A DNA stretch of 6,376 nucleotides from Thermoplasmata archaeon (GTDB lineage Archaea > Thermoplasmatota > Penumbrarchaeia > Penumbrarchaeales > Penumbrarchaeaceae). The first letter of the stretch is position 1. Every line of letters begins with the position of its first letter. The stretch lies in assembly GCA_023145185.1 (NCBI GenBank), contig JAGLEG010000585.1, positions 1 to 6,376 of the forward strand, written 5' to 3'. Position numbers and translations under genes: made by a program. This document shows positions 1-6,014 of this stretch, piece by piece. The notes under the pieces are model-generated. The model made no database searches and had not been told where the DNA came from. It saw nothing but the letters and a program-made list of their open reading frames with translations.

Positions 1-657
1 GGGATCAACGTCCAGATGGTCCGCGAGAACTGCGGCAAATTCCTCGCCATGAGGGATAACGTGGAGGCCGATCTCGTGGGCGGCGTTCCAGATTCAGGCA
101 CCTCACATGCGATCGGATACGCCATGGAGTCCAAGATCCCGTTCCGGAGGGTCCTGTTCAAGTACACGCAGACCTACGGCAGGTCGTATACACCTCTCTC
201 CCAGGCGGACCGTGACCGGATCGCCCAGATGAAGCTGATCCCGAACGAGGCCGCCATCAAGGGTAACAGGATAATACTCTGCGAGGACTCCATCGTCAGG
301 GGAACCCAGCTGAAGAACTACACGATAGCGAAGCTTCGGAACGCCGGAGTAAAGGAGGTTCACGTCAGGCCGGCGTGCCCACCGCTGATGTTTCCGTGCA
401 GGTATGCCCTCTCCACAAGGAGCATAGACGAGCTTGCTGCAAGGAAGGCCATCAGGGACCTGGAGGGCAGCGACATCGAGGATGTGTCGGAGTATATCGA
501 TCCAGATACCGAGAAATATGGCCAGATGGTGGATTGGATCAGGAAGGACCTTGGGCTTGATTCGCTTTACTATCTTCGACTGGACGACATGATCAAGGCC
601 ATTGGATGCCCGCGTGAGAAGCTGTGTACCTACTGCTGGACCGGCGAAAAGATCTGA
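1..657 (+). CDS. purF: Amidophosphoribosyltransferase PurF, C-terminal part (5' end outside window)
   Basis: This is the C-terminal 218 residues of glutamine PRPP amidotransferase, which makes 5-phosphoribosylamine in the first committed step of purine synthesis in the cytoplasm. The frame is open from base 1, so the N-terminal glutaminase domain lies outside the window and the ATG at 16 is internal. The PRPP-binding loop IILCEDSIVRGTQL is at 271-312, preceded by the GGVPDSG segment typical of type I phosphoribosyltransferases. A cysteine in PPLMFPC (397-399) and the CTYC pair near the C-terminus (625-636) match three of the four [4Fe-4S] ligands known in Bacillus-type PurF; the fourth would be upstream. 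The PACPPLMFPCRY and LCTYCWTG segments resemble, from memory, PurF proteins of Bacteroidetes and Clostridia. The gene ends at TGA 655-657. A weak 5-bp hairpin (656-669) follows but lacks a U-tract. Confidence 0.93.
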   Translation, partial: GINVQMVRENCGKFLAMRDNVEADLVGGVPDSGTSHAIGYAMESKIPFRRVLFKYTQTYGRSYTPLSQADRDRIAQMKLIPNEAAIKGNRIILCEDSIVRGTQLKNYTIAKLRNAGVKEVHVRPACPPLMFPCRYALSTRSIDELAARKAIRDLEGSDIEDVSEYIDPDTEKYGQMVDWIRKDLGLDSLYYLRLDDMIKAIGCPREKLCTYCWTGEKI

Positions 658-697
658 TCACGTATGATCGCTCATATCCTGCCGATCAACATCTTAA

Positions 698-730
698 AAA
701 ATTATAACCTAAGCAGTAAACAATTTATAT
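698..730 (+). promoter_or_regulatory. Candidate archaeal TATA boxes for the zinc-ribbon gene
   Basis: Two A/T-only stretches lie in the purF-to-zinc-ribbon gap: AAAATTATAA (698-707) and AATTTATAT (722-730). The second would place transcription start near 750, giving a leader of about 15 bases that still contains the GGTGGG (753-758) eight bases before ATG 767. The first would give a leader of about 40 bases. Which is used cannot be told from sequence alone. Confidence 0.5.
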
Positions 731-766
731 CATCCGGAGGATTATTAGTTCCGGTGGGTTTTTTCA

Positions 767-1237
767 ATGGTGGATTGTCCCGTTTGTGAGATCGCTGTAC
801 TGCCTATGGGCAGGACCTCCAGATATTCCGATGGCGATCCCCAGGAGAAGCTGCCACTCTACTTCTGCTACAAGTGCAAGGTCCTGTATCGGGGGGGAGT
901 GGTGGACTTCAAACCGGTCCACGTCGTTATGAAGTGGGTAAAGGGCAGTGTAAGGTCCGTGGACCCCCGTCTTGAGGTTGAGATAGATGTTGAGGAGTTC
1001 AATGGGAAGAACCCCTTTGTACCGGGTGGGCTCAAGGACGGGACCAAGACGGTTTTTGTCAGAAAAGCAGTCATGGAATGCGAGAAAAGCGATTACGAGA
1101 GGTCGGAATCCATCCTTGATGGGAACGATCTCACCATCTACTCAATGATATCCACCCGACTTCATCTCTCCATTGGTGACGACGTGGATGTAATGTTCAA
1201 GGAGCCGTGGGATTTCGGCGTCACTCCATTTTACTGA
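767..1237 (+). CDS. Hypothetical protein with N-terminal zinc ribbon
   Basis: This 156-residue protein is not recognised. Its N-terminus has two CxxC knuckles, C4-P-V-C7 and C34-Y-K-C37, separated by 26 residues; this is the classical layout of a zinc ribbon, and the short loop after the second knuckle (KVLYRGG) fits that fold. The rest has no membrane segment or signal peptide. It contains a beta-rich, charged middle (about 52-75, alternating V/E/D) and a C-terminal LSIGDDVDVMF stretch that could be a small beta-barrel. Such architecture fits a nucleic-acid-binding or protein-binding scaffold, but no function can be assigned. ATG 767 is chosen because GGTGGG lies eight bases upstream and TATA-like boxes lie just before that. 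Codon use matches the neighbours. It appears monocistronic, since a new promoter-like sequence precedes the next gene. Confidence 0.8.
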   Translation: MVDCPVCEIAVLPMGRTSRYSDGDPQEKLPLYFCYKCKVLYRGGVVDFKPVHVVMKWVKGSVRSVDPRLEVEIDVEEFNGKNPFVPGGLKDGTKTVFVRKAVMECEKSDYERSESILDGNDLTIYSMISTRLHLSIGDDVDVMFKEPWDFGVTPFY

Positions 1238-1332
1238 GATACGATCGGTGTGGCCCTTAATAAAATCCATTATTTGGGCGGTTCTCGATGTTACGGGCAT
1301 AAGGAAATAGTTTCTTTCATCTATACATTGGA

Positions 1333-1340
1333 TTTATAAA
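1333..1340 (+). promoter_or_regulatory. Candidate TATA box for the 59-residue small gene
   Basis: TTTATAAA lies 47 bases before the ATG at 1387. Transcription would start near 1362 and give a leader of about 25 bases that includes the GGGTG ribosome-binding-like sequence at 1377-1381. Confidence 0.5.
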
Positions 1341-1386
1341 CTATACCTGTAATTCAGTTATGGTAGGAAGCTAGTAGGGTGTGACG

Positions 1387-1566
1387 ATGATCGTGATTGA
1401 GATAGATAGGTCGGGTAAGCCTGAGATGAAGGTAAACCTCAAGGACTTTGAAGCCCGGCTCAGAAGGGAACATAGTTCGTACACGGACCTTGAGATCGAG
1501 TCCATTCTCAATGATACCGAGATCAAGTGTAAAAACGACCTTTGGCTCAGATCGTTCCTGGAGTGA
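1387..1566 (+). CDS. Small hypothetical protein (59 aa)
   Basis: This is a 59-residue acidic and basic soluble protein that is not recognised. It starts with a likely beta-strand (IVIEID), followed by a charged, helix-prone stretch (about 18-48, rich in E, R, K, L) containing EARLRREHSS and TDLEIESILND. It has one cysteine, no CxxC pair and no membrane segment. The ATG at 1387 has GGGTG five bases upstream; a GTG at 1381 in the same frame would add two residues and cannot be excluded. A TATA-like box stands at 1333-1340. Codons (AAG, GAG, AGG, ATC) match the genome pattern better than the 83-codon opposite-strand frame over the same DNA. It converges on the MBL-fold gene and its stop lies inside an inverted repeat shared with that gene's stop. 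Confidence 0.6.
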   Translation: MIVIEIDRSGKPEMKVNLKDFEARLRREHSSYTDLEIESILNDTEIKCKNDLWLRSFLE

Positions 1567-1606
1567 GATATCCTCTACCTTTGCATGTGGGATCACATAT
1601 CTCACT
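1562..1606. terminator. Inverted repeat across two convergent stop codons
   Basis: AGTGAGATAT at 1562-1571 and ATATCTCACT at 1597-1606 are perfect reverse complements, 10 bp each with 25 bases between. The left arm contains the TGA of the small plus-strand gene and the right arm carries two of the three bases of the TAG of the minus-strand MBL gene. It reads as a stem in both directions, so a shared bidirectional 3'-end or RNA-stabilising element is plausible. There is no strong U-tract, so intrinsic termination is not proven. Confidence 0.4.
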
Positions 1607-2216
1607 ATATTTTGGAGAGCTCCTCAAGGCTTTTAGCCATTAGCACCTTGTTGGTCCTCTTCTGGTTTCCGAGGGCATCATGTGGTATGGGTCCGTAGTC
1701 GTGCCCCGGATATACGATCAGGTCGTCGGAGAGCCCCTTGATCCTCTGGAGTGATGTGAACATCACCTTGATATCCCCTCCGGGGAGGTCGCACCTACCG
1801 CAGTCCCCTATGAACATGGTATCTCCCGTTATCAGAAAGGCGCTATCAACGATCAGGCTGATTCCCCCTTCCGTGTGCCCCGGGGTAAGTAGTATCTTAA
1901 CTTCAACATCTCCTATCTGTAGTGTGTCGCCGTTCTCCACCTCCAGGTCCACACCGGACCCGATCCTCCTCGATTCTATCTTTGAAGCGACTATGCGCGC
2001 CCCGGTGGCATCTTTCAGTTTTTGATTGTCGGAGGTGTGATCCCCGTGGTGGTGGGTATTTATTATGTATTCGAGCGAGAGGCCCCTGTCTGATACGGCT
2101 TTCATGGGTACGGACCCGTCGAAACCGGGGTCCACGATCGCCGCTTTTTTCGTTCTCTCGCAGTAGATGACGTAGCTGAAGTTATCCTGGCCTACCCTGA
2201 TCTGTTCCAGTGCCAT
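1605..2216 (-). CDS. MBL-fold metallo-hydrolase, glyoxalase II / persulfide dioxygenase-like
   Basis: This 203-residue cytoplasmic enzyme has the metallo-beta-lactamase fold. The signature THHHGDH holds H55, H57, D59 and H60. Further metal ligands are H114 in LLTPGHTEGG, D132 in ITGDTMF and H172 in VYPGHDY. The segment GDTMFIGDCGRCDLPGGD resembles the glyoxalase II/ETHE1 branch, whose members hydrolyse S-acylglutathione or oxidise persulfides using a mononuclear iron. The long C-terminal substrate-binding domain of classical glyoxalase II is absent, so the substrate is open. ATG 2216-2214 is preferred because AAGGTGAT (2227-2220) lies just upstream at normal spacing; the adjacent GTG at 2219 would add one residue but sits almost on the ribosome binding site. 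A TATA-like palindrome lies at 2249-2258. The gene is divergent from the UbiA gene. Confidence 0.9.
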   Translation of the reverse strand: MALEQIRVGQDNFSYVIYCERTKKAAIVDPGFDGSVPMKAVSDRGLSLEYIINTHHHGDHTSDNQKLKDATGARIVASKIESRRIGSGVDLEVENGDTLQIGDVEVKILLTPGHTEGGISLIVDSAFLITGDTMFIGDCGRCDLPGGDIKVMFTSLQRIKGLSDDLIVYPGHDYGPIPHDALGNQKRTNKVLMAKSLEELSKI

Positions 2217-2248
2217 CACATCACCTTCTTACACCAACGTCATTCGGT

Positions 2249-2258
2249 ATTTTAAAAT
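2249..2258 (-). promoter_or_regulatory. Palindromic TATA box, MBL promoter and possibly bidirectional
   Basis: ATTTTAAAAT is a perfect 10-bp palindrome centred about 37 bases from the MBL start codon, so transcription would begin near 2225 with a very short leader. Because it is symmetric, it could also serve the plus strand, with initiation near 2280 and a leader of roughly 145 bases before the prenyltransferase ATG. No better TATA box is seen for that gene. Confidence 0.5.
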
Positions 2259-2292
2259 GAACACCTGGTCCTGACCCCGAACCGTTCGTATC

Positions 2293-2319
2293 ATCCCCTG
2301 CGTTGTCTATCGCAGGGAT
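2293..2319 (+). other. GC-rich hairpin in the prenyltransferase upstream region
   Basis: CCCTGCG (2296-2302) pairs with CGCAGGG (2311-2317) over an 8-base loop, and a flanking AT/AT pair extends the stem past a single bulged C. No T-run follows, so it is unlikely to be a terminator. It lies in what would be the leader RNA if transcription starts at the shared TATA region. Confidence 0.4.
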
Positions 2320-2380
2320 GCCTATCTCACCTTGATCAATGTAATGGAGGTCAAGATCGCCGTATCTTTTGGTGGGGGTA

Positions 2381-2428
2381 ATGTTGACCAGCAAATCGGA
2401 AATAGTAATAGCCTCTATCATCAGGTAA
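2381..2428 (+). other. Candidate 15-codon leader ORF overlapping the UbiA start
   Basis: An ATG preceded by GGTGGGGG opens a short frame reading MLTSKSEIVIASIIR. It ends in TAA at 2426-2428, and the last A of that stop is the first A of the prenyltransferase ATG (TAATG). This geometry is typical of translational coupling. The frame is short enough to occur by chance, so it is offered as a candidate only. Confidence 0.25.
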
Positions 2429-3450
2429 TGGCATCGATCCGAGATTGGCTGCAGCTGTTCAGGAGCCACACCAGCCCGTTGGAGATGACCATTACAACTG
2501 CGGCCGCGGCCCTGGCCGTGGGCACGATCTGGGATGTCAAGGTCCTGCTGTTTCTCATATTCGGATGGCTCTACCACAACGGCGGATACGGGCACAACTC
2601 GGTGGAGGATTACATCTCGGGACACGATGTGGATGACCGGAACAAGGCCCACCATCCTTTGCAAAGAGGTGTGATAGGGGCACATCTCGGAAGAAAGGTG
2701 ACCCTGGGCCTGATCGTCATATCGTTCATCTACGGCATTGTCATCTCGCTTCAGGATCCAACTGCCATAATATTCCTGGTCCTGCTGACCTCACTGGGCT
2801 TTGTTTACAATGTGTTCAACAAGAGGATGTCGGGGAAGTTCCTGCCGATAATGTTGGCCCATTCGTTCCTCTTCCCGTTCGCATATATCGGTGCAGGGGG
2901 GGATATCAGCGTAATATCATCCTTCCCTTTCACGGACAGCATGCTATTGGGCGCTGTGGTGTTGGCAACGTTGTACCTGATCCTACAGATCGCGTATCAG
3001 ATCATGATCGAGGGGGACCTCAAGGACATCGACATGGACGAGGCATCGTTGTTGCAGAGGCTGAATGTTCGGGTTGAGGGAGATACGTTCACAGCATCGA
3101 TCCAGGCCCGGATGATATCACTGAACTTGAAACTGCTCTCCATCGGGGCTCTATTTTCCATCACCTACCTGCTTGGTGGGGATATATTGCATTACATTGT
3201 ACTCGGGCTGTTCTCACTGCTGCTGATATTCTTTGACCACAGGCTCATGAGGAACAGGAGGTGGGACCACGGGGAGTGCCTCAAGACCATGGCGATGATG
3301 GAGGTGTTCTCCACCTTCTCCCTGGTCGCCGCACTTACAGCTGGTATCGGGGGCTGGGTGGCGTCCGTCGTGATAATGGCGTTCAACATCGGATATTTCA
3401 TTCTGATGAACCGCTATCTCTGGGGCACGCTGATAAAGCCCAAAGTGTAG
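2428..3450 (+). CDS. UbiA-superfamily membrane prenyltransferase
   Basis: This 340-residue polytopic membrane protein belongs to the UbiA family, which transfers an isoprenoid chain to an aromatic or glycerol-phosphate acceptor using Mg2+ and two Asp-rich motifs. The first motif is seen as N57...E60-D61...D67-x-D69-D70-R-N-K-A-H-H-P (the NDxxD...DRxNKxxRP region). The second is D197-L-K-D200-I-D202-M-D204. Several hydrophobic segments (about 23-48, 93-107, 112-130, 141-157, 171-193, 232-268, 296-330) fit the usual multi-helix bundle. The frame is open back to TTG 2332 and ATG 2344, but ATG 2428 gives the normal UbiA N-terminus (a short amphipathic lead, then the first helix) and overlaps the stop of a leader ORF. 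Archaeal members include DGGGP synthase (lipids) and quinone or heme O enzymes; at 340 residues this one is longer than typical DGGGP synthase, so the acceptor is unassigned. Confidence 0.85.
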   Translation: MASIRDWLQLFRSHTSPLEMTITTAAAALAVGTIWDVKVLLFLIFGWLYHNGGYGHNSVEDYISGHDVDDRNKAHHPLQRGVIGAHLGRKVTLGLIVISFIYGIVISLQDPTAIIFLVLLTSLGFVYNVFNKRMSGKFLPIMLAHSFLFPFAYIGAGGDISVISSFPFTDSMLLGAVVLATLYLILQIAYQIMIEGDLKDIDMDEASLLQRLNVRVEGDTFTASIQARMISLNLKLLSIGALFSITYLLGGDILHYIVLGLFSLLLIFFDHRLMRNRRWDHGECLKTMAMMEVFSTFSLVAALTAGIGGWVASVVIMAFNIGYFILMNRYLWGTLIKPKV

Positions 3451-3474
3451 GGGGGGGACATATCTGGCCATACG

Positions 3475-3482
3475 AATTTATT
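3475..3482 (+). promoter_or_regulatory. TATA box of a leaderless MATE transcript
   Basis: AATTTATT is centred 29 bases before the ATG at 3508, and no ribosome binding site lies between them. This is the spacing expected for a leaderless archaeal mRNA that begins at or within a few bases of the start codon. Confidence 0.55.
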
Positions 3483-3507
3483 CTAGTAGCGTTTCCGCAT
3501 CATTGCG

Positions 3508-4869
3508 ATGGATAAGATCGAGCAGTTCGGGAAAGGAAACATAATCCTCCTACTCCTCAAGTTCTCCATCCCTGCGACGATAGGGATGATGGTGAGCTCC
3601 CTGTACAACGTAGTGGACAGGATATTCATCGGAAGGGGTGTGGGCACCGATGCCATAGCAGGCATCACGGTGGCATATCCTATCCCCATCGTGTTCATGT
3701 CGTTTGGTCTTCTTATCGGATACGGGGCCACCGCATCCATATCGATACGGTTGGGTGAGGGAAATCGGAAGAGGGCGGAGCACATCATGGGAAACGCCTT
3801 TCTCCTTTTACTGGGGGTCTCCGTCATCCTCTCTATTTTGGGGTTGATATTCCTGGAGCCGATGATGGCTCTCTTTGGGGCAAGTGAGTCAGTGATGCCC
3901 TACTCCGTGGATTACATGACCATCATCCTGATCGGGGCGCCTATCATGGGCATCGGGTTCGGGATGAACAACATGATAAGGGCGGACGGGAGCCCCAGAA
4001 CGGCCATGACCACCATGATAATCGGGGCTGTTGTCAACATCATTCTGGATTACATCTTCATATTCCCGCTGGATATGGGGATCAAGGGGGCGGCCTACGC
4101 CACCATACTCGCCCAGGTGATATCGGCGATATGGGTGATGAACTACTTCAGGAAAGGGTCCACCCTGAAATTGAGGTTCAAGAACCTGAAGATCAAGCTG
4201 GATATATTGAAGAACATCGCTGCGATGGGCTCCCCACAGTTCTCCATGCAGATCGTTGGTGTGGTGATGATCATCGTGCTCAACAAGAGCCTGTATCACT
4301 ATGGGGGAGATGATGCGATCGCCGCCATGGGGATAATCATGGCCTTCTCCATGTTCATGATAATGCCCGTGATCGGGCTCAGCCAGGGCGCTCAGCCGAT
4401 AATCGGATACAATTTCGGAGCCGGGAAGTACGACAGGGTCCGGTCAGCTCTCGTCATGGCAAATGTGACCGCCACGGTGGTGGTGGTCATAACCTTCGTT
4501 ATAGCTCAGCTCTTCTCCAAGCAGATCATATCCTTTGTCAATCCGGAGGATCAGGGACTGATAGATATGGGCTCCAGGGGGCTTCGGATATTCCTTGCCG
4601 CCCTCCCGATCATAGGTTTCCAGATAATCAGCTCTCACTACTTCCAGTCGGTTGGCAAGCCGCGCAAGTCGATCATGTTGAACCTCCTTCGTCAGCTGAT
4701 ACTGTTCATCCCGGCGGTGCTGATATTCCCACTGTTCCTTGGGCTGGATGGGATATTCTGGGCCGGACCGTTCTCCGACGTGGGCTCCGCAGTGCTTATT
4801 GGCGTATTCCTCTTCTTCGAGATGAGGCACCTGGGAAAGAACAGGAACGGTAAAGAGATCAAGGGATGA
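3508..4869 (+). CDS. MATE-family multidrug/toxin efflux transporter
   Basis: This 453-residue protein is an inner-membrane exporter of the multidrug and toxin extrusion family, which moves cationic or hydrophobic compounds out in exchange for Na+ or H+. Its length and its pattern of about twelve hydrophobic segments in two homologous halves (about 1-220 and 230-453) match the family. Near the N-terminus, LLLKFSIPATIGMMVSSLYNVVDRIFIGRGVGTDAIAGITVAYPI is the well-known MatE entry block (P22, the YNVVDRIFIG segment), and SQGAQPIIGYNFGAGKYDRV in the second half is the matching repeat signature. It resembles the MepA/DinF-like branch more than NorM, by memory. ATG 3508 has a TATA box 29 bases upstream and no ribosome binding site. 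Its 3' end overlaps the radical SAM gene tail-to-tail by 11 bp. The substrate is unknown. Confidence 0.93.
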   Translation: MDKIEQFGKGNIILLLLKFSIPATIGMMVSSLYNVVDRIFIGRGVGTDAIAGITVAYPIPIVFMSFGLLIGYGATASISIRLGEGNRKRAEHIMGNAFLLLLGVSVILSILGLIFLEPMMALFGASESVMPYSVDYMTIILIGAPIMGIGFGMNNMIRADGSPRTAMTTMIIGAVVNIILDYIFIFPLDMGIKGAAYATILAQVISAIWVMNYFRKGSTLKLRFKNLKIKLDILKNIAAMGSPQFSMQIVGVVMIIVLNKSLYHYGGDDAIAAMGIIMAFSMFMIMPVIGLSQGAQPIIGYNFGAGKYDRVRSALVMANVTATVVVVITFVIAQLFSKQIISFVNPEDQGLIDMGSRGLRIFLAALPIIGFQIISSHYFQSVGKPRKSIMLNLLRQLILFIPAVLIFPLFLGLDGIFWAGPFSDVGSAVLIGVFLFFEMRHLGKNRNGKEIKG

Positions 4870-5929
4870 TCTCGCATCCGTTGTTGATCTCCGGGTAATC
4901 GAACGCATCCGATGGTAGAACTCCCTTCTCTATCAGTTCCCCTGCCAGGGGGACAAGCTTCTCCAGCTCATCTATCATGTGCTTTGTGGAAGCGCAGACC
5001 CGATCGAACAGCTCCCTGCCCCATGACATCGTCTGGTTCACGTAGAGGCATCTTCCCCCGCAAATATCGAGTATCTCACATTCGGTACAGGGGTCCCCGA
5101 TCCTCCTGGAATCCCTGATACCCTCCGGGGTGTCCTTTCGGATATCCCCGATATTGGAATAGAGCAGTTCCGGGGCTATCGGGCACGCGTCGATGGAACC
5201 GGAGGTCATGATCGCAAAGGAGTCCACCCCCGCCCCGCATCGGATGTGGGTTCCCTCCCCCGTAAGCAACGTTTTAAATATCGGAATGAACGGCACGATT
5301 CCCAGGACCTCTCCCTTTTTCATCGCCTCCCCAAAATCCCGGACCAATCGGGCGATCCCCTTATCATACCGGTTCAACCATCCATCAACGTCCCCCCTCT
5401 CCTCCAGGTCTGACCAGAACACATCCAACTGCCAGTGGACGTGATCGAATTGCTTCAGGAGATGTGTTACGTCCTGGTAGATGTCCCCGTTGTCAGAAAA
5501 CGCCATCCTGGCGATCAGGTCCCCCTTGTATCCCCTCCCCCTTATCCCATTAAGGTTCCTCATGATCAGGTCGTAGGTCCCCGTCCCCCTCGATATGTCG
5601 GTGACCTCCCTTCCTCCATCCAATGATATCAGTATCGAATGCAGCCTGTGCAGGTATTCATCCTTCAATTCATCAAGGAGCGTCCCGTTGGTCTGGAGTG
5701 TGAACGCCTTTGCCGGGACGGTGTCCATGATCTCCTCCAGCCTCTTCATCGCCAGAAGAGGCTCCCCCCCGTAGAAACCGATCACGGCCTCCGGGTCCTT
5801 TGATATGAAATCGGCAAGATCCTTCATATCGTATTCGATATCAAGAGGAACACCTGGAATATCCCTGGTCCCACCGCAGTATGTGCACTTGAGGTTGCAT
5901 CGTTCCGTGGTGAGGACGTGATACTGCAT
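4859..5929 (-). CDS. Radical SAM/SPASM-domain protein, probable peptide-modifying maturase
   Basis: This 356-residue radical SAM enzyme has a C-terminal SPASM domain. The CxxxCxxC motif at C11-N-L-K-C15-T-Y-C18 binds the SAM-cleaving [4Fe-4S] cluster; GGEP (54-57), QTNGT (79-83) and ISLDG (101-105) are the usual core strands of the partial TIM barrel. The SPASM cysteines match the full seven-Cys pattern: C231, then GxxxxC ending at C249, then C281-x2-C284-x5-C290-x3-C294, then C312. This predicts two auxiliary clusters, as in anSME- and RiPP-modifying enzymes. The very early Cys motif and the overall size resemble, from memory, the archaeal AF1577-type putative peptide-modifying family (TIGR04084), which needs a profile search. 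ATG 5929 is chosen because a TATA box at 5947-5957 gives a leaderless start. The neighbours are a convergent MATE exporter and a divergent ATPase. No precursor peptide is visible. Confidence 0.9.
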   Translation of the reverse strand: MQYHVLTTERCNLKCTYCGGTRDIPGVPLDIEYDMKDLADFISKDPEAVIGFYGGEPLLAMKRLEEIMDTVPAKAFTLQTNGTLLDELKDEYLHRLHSILISLDGGREVTDISRGTGTYDLIMRNLNGIRGRGYKGDLIARMAFSDNGDIYQDVTHLLKQFDHVHWQLDVFWSDLEERGDVDGWLNRYDKGIARLVRDFGEAMKKGEVLGIVPFIPIFKTLLTGEGTHIRCGAGVDSFAIMTSGSIDACPIAPELLYSNIGDIRKDTPEGIRDSRRIGDPCTECEILDICGGRCLYVNQTMSWGRELFDRVCASTKHMIDELEKLVPLAGELIEKGVLPSDAFDYPEINNGCEIIP

Positions 5930-5946
5930 ATGGGGTCCTATCGCTC

Positions 5947-5957
5947 TTATTTATTAA
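5947..5957 (-). promoter_or_regulatory. TATA box of the radical SAM gene
   Basis: On the minus strand TTAATAAATAA is centred about 23 bases before the ATG at 5929 with no ribosome binding site between them, so the transcript is probably leaderless. A TTGTCGAA half-site resembling one arm of the nearby repeats lies at 5963-5970, just upstream of this box. Confidence 0.55.
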
Positions 5958-5999
5958 TGGGTTTCGACAAAATATGGCTCTATCAATATATTTTACCTG

Positions 6000-6012
6000 A
6001 CGATCATATCGT
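6000..6012. repeat. Small palindrome in the divergent intergenic region
   Basis: ACGAT and ATCGT are inverted around a 3-base centre. It lies 6 bases before the first of the two 18-bp dyads. It may be part of the same regulatory cluster, but its short arms make chance possible. Confidence 0.3.
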
Positions 6013-6014
6013 TC

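Noticed and set aside
656..669. GATCA-CGTA-TGATC hairpin at the purF stop
   Set aside because: Only five base pairs, built of the common GATC word, and no T-run follows.
734..764. CCGGA...TCCGG inverted repeat followed by six T before the zinc-ribbon gene
   Set aside because: It resembles an intrinsic terminator, but the 5-bp stem is short, the T-run is separated from it, and it overlaps the ribosome binding site of the next gene.
1301..1317. AAGGAAA-TAG-TTTCTTT near-hairpin after the zinc-ribbon gene
   Set aside because: The stem is A/T-rich with an imperfect pair and no T-run; it is too weak to call a terminator.
1354..1605. 83-codon minus-strand frame starting on the MBL stop (TAGTG overlap)
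   Set aside because: Its GTG start overlaps the MBL stop as a coupled gene would, but its codon use is less typical, and the plus-strand frame over the same DNA has a TATA box, ribosome binding site and better codons.
2221..2685. 154-codon minus-strand frame upstream of the MBL gene
   Set aside because: It lies opposite the prenyltransferase N-terminus, spans the MBL promoter and hairpin, and has no recognisable motif; it is a shadow frame.
3450..3457. Run of eight G right after the prenyltransferase stop
   Set aside because: A single short homopolymer without further G-tracts nearby; not enough for a quadruplex, and it could also be a sequencing artefact.
3889..4299. 136-codon minus-strand frame inside the MATE gene
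   Set aside because: It is rich in His, Asp and Pro as expected of the complement of hydrophobic codons; no start signal or family motif.
4444..4908. 154-codon minus-strand frame across the MATE 3' end
   Set aside because: It overlaps both well-supported genes and has no motif; it is the complement of membrane-helix codons.
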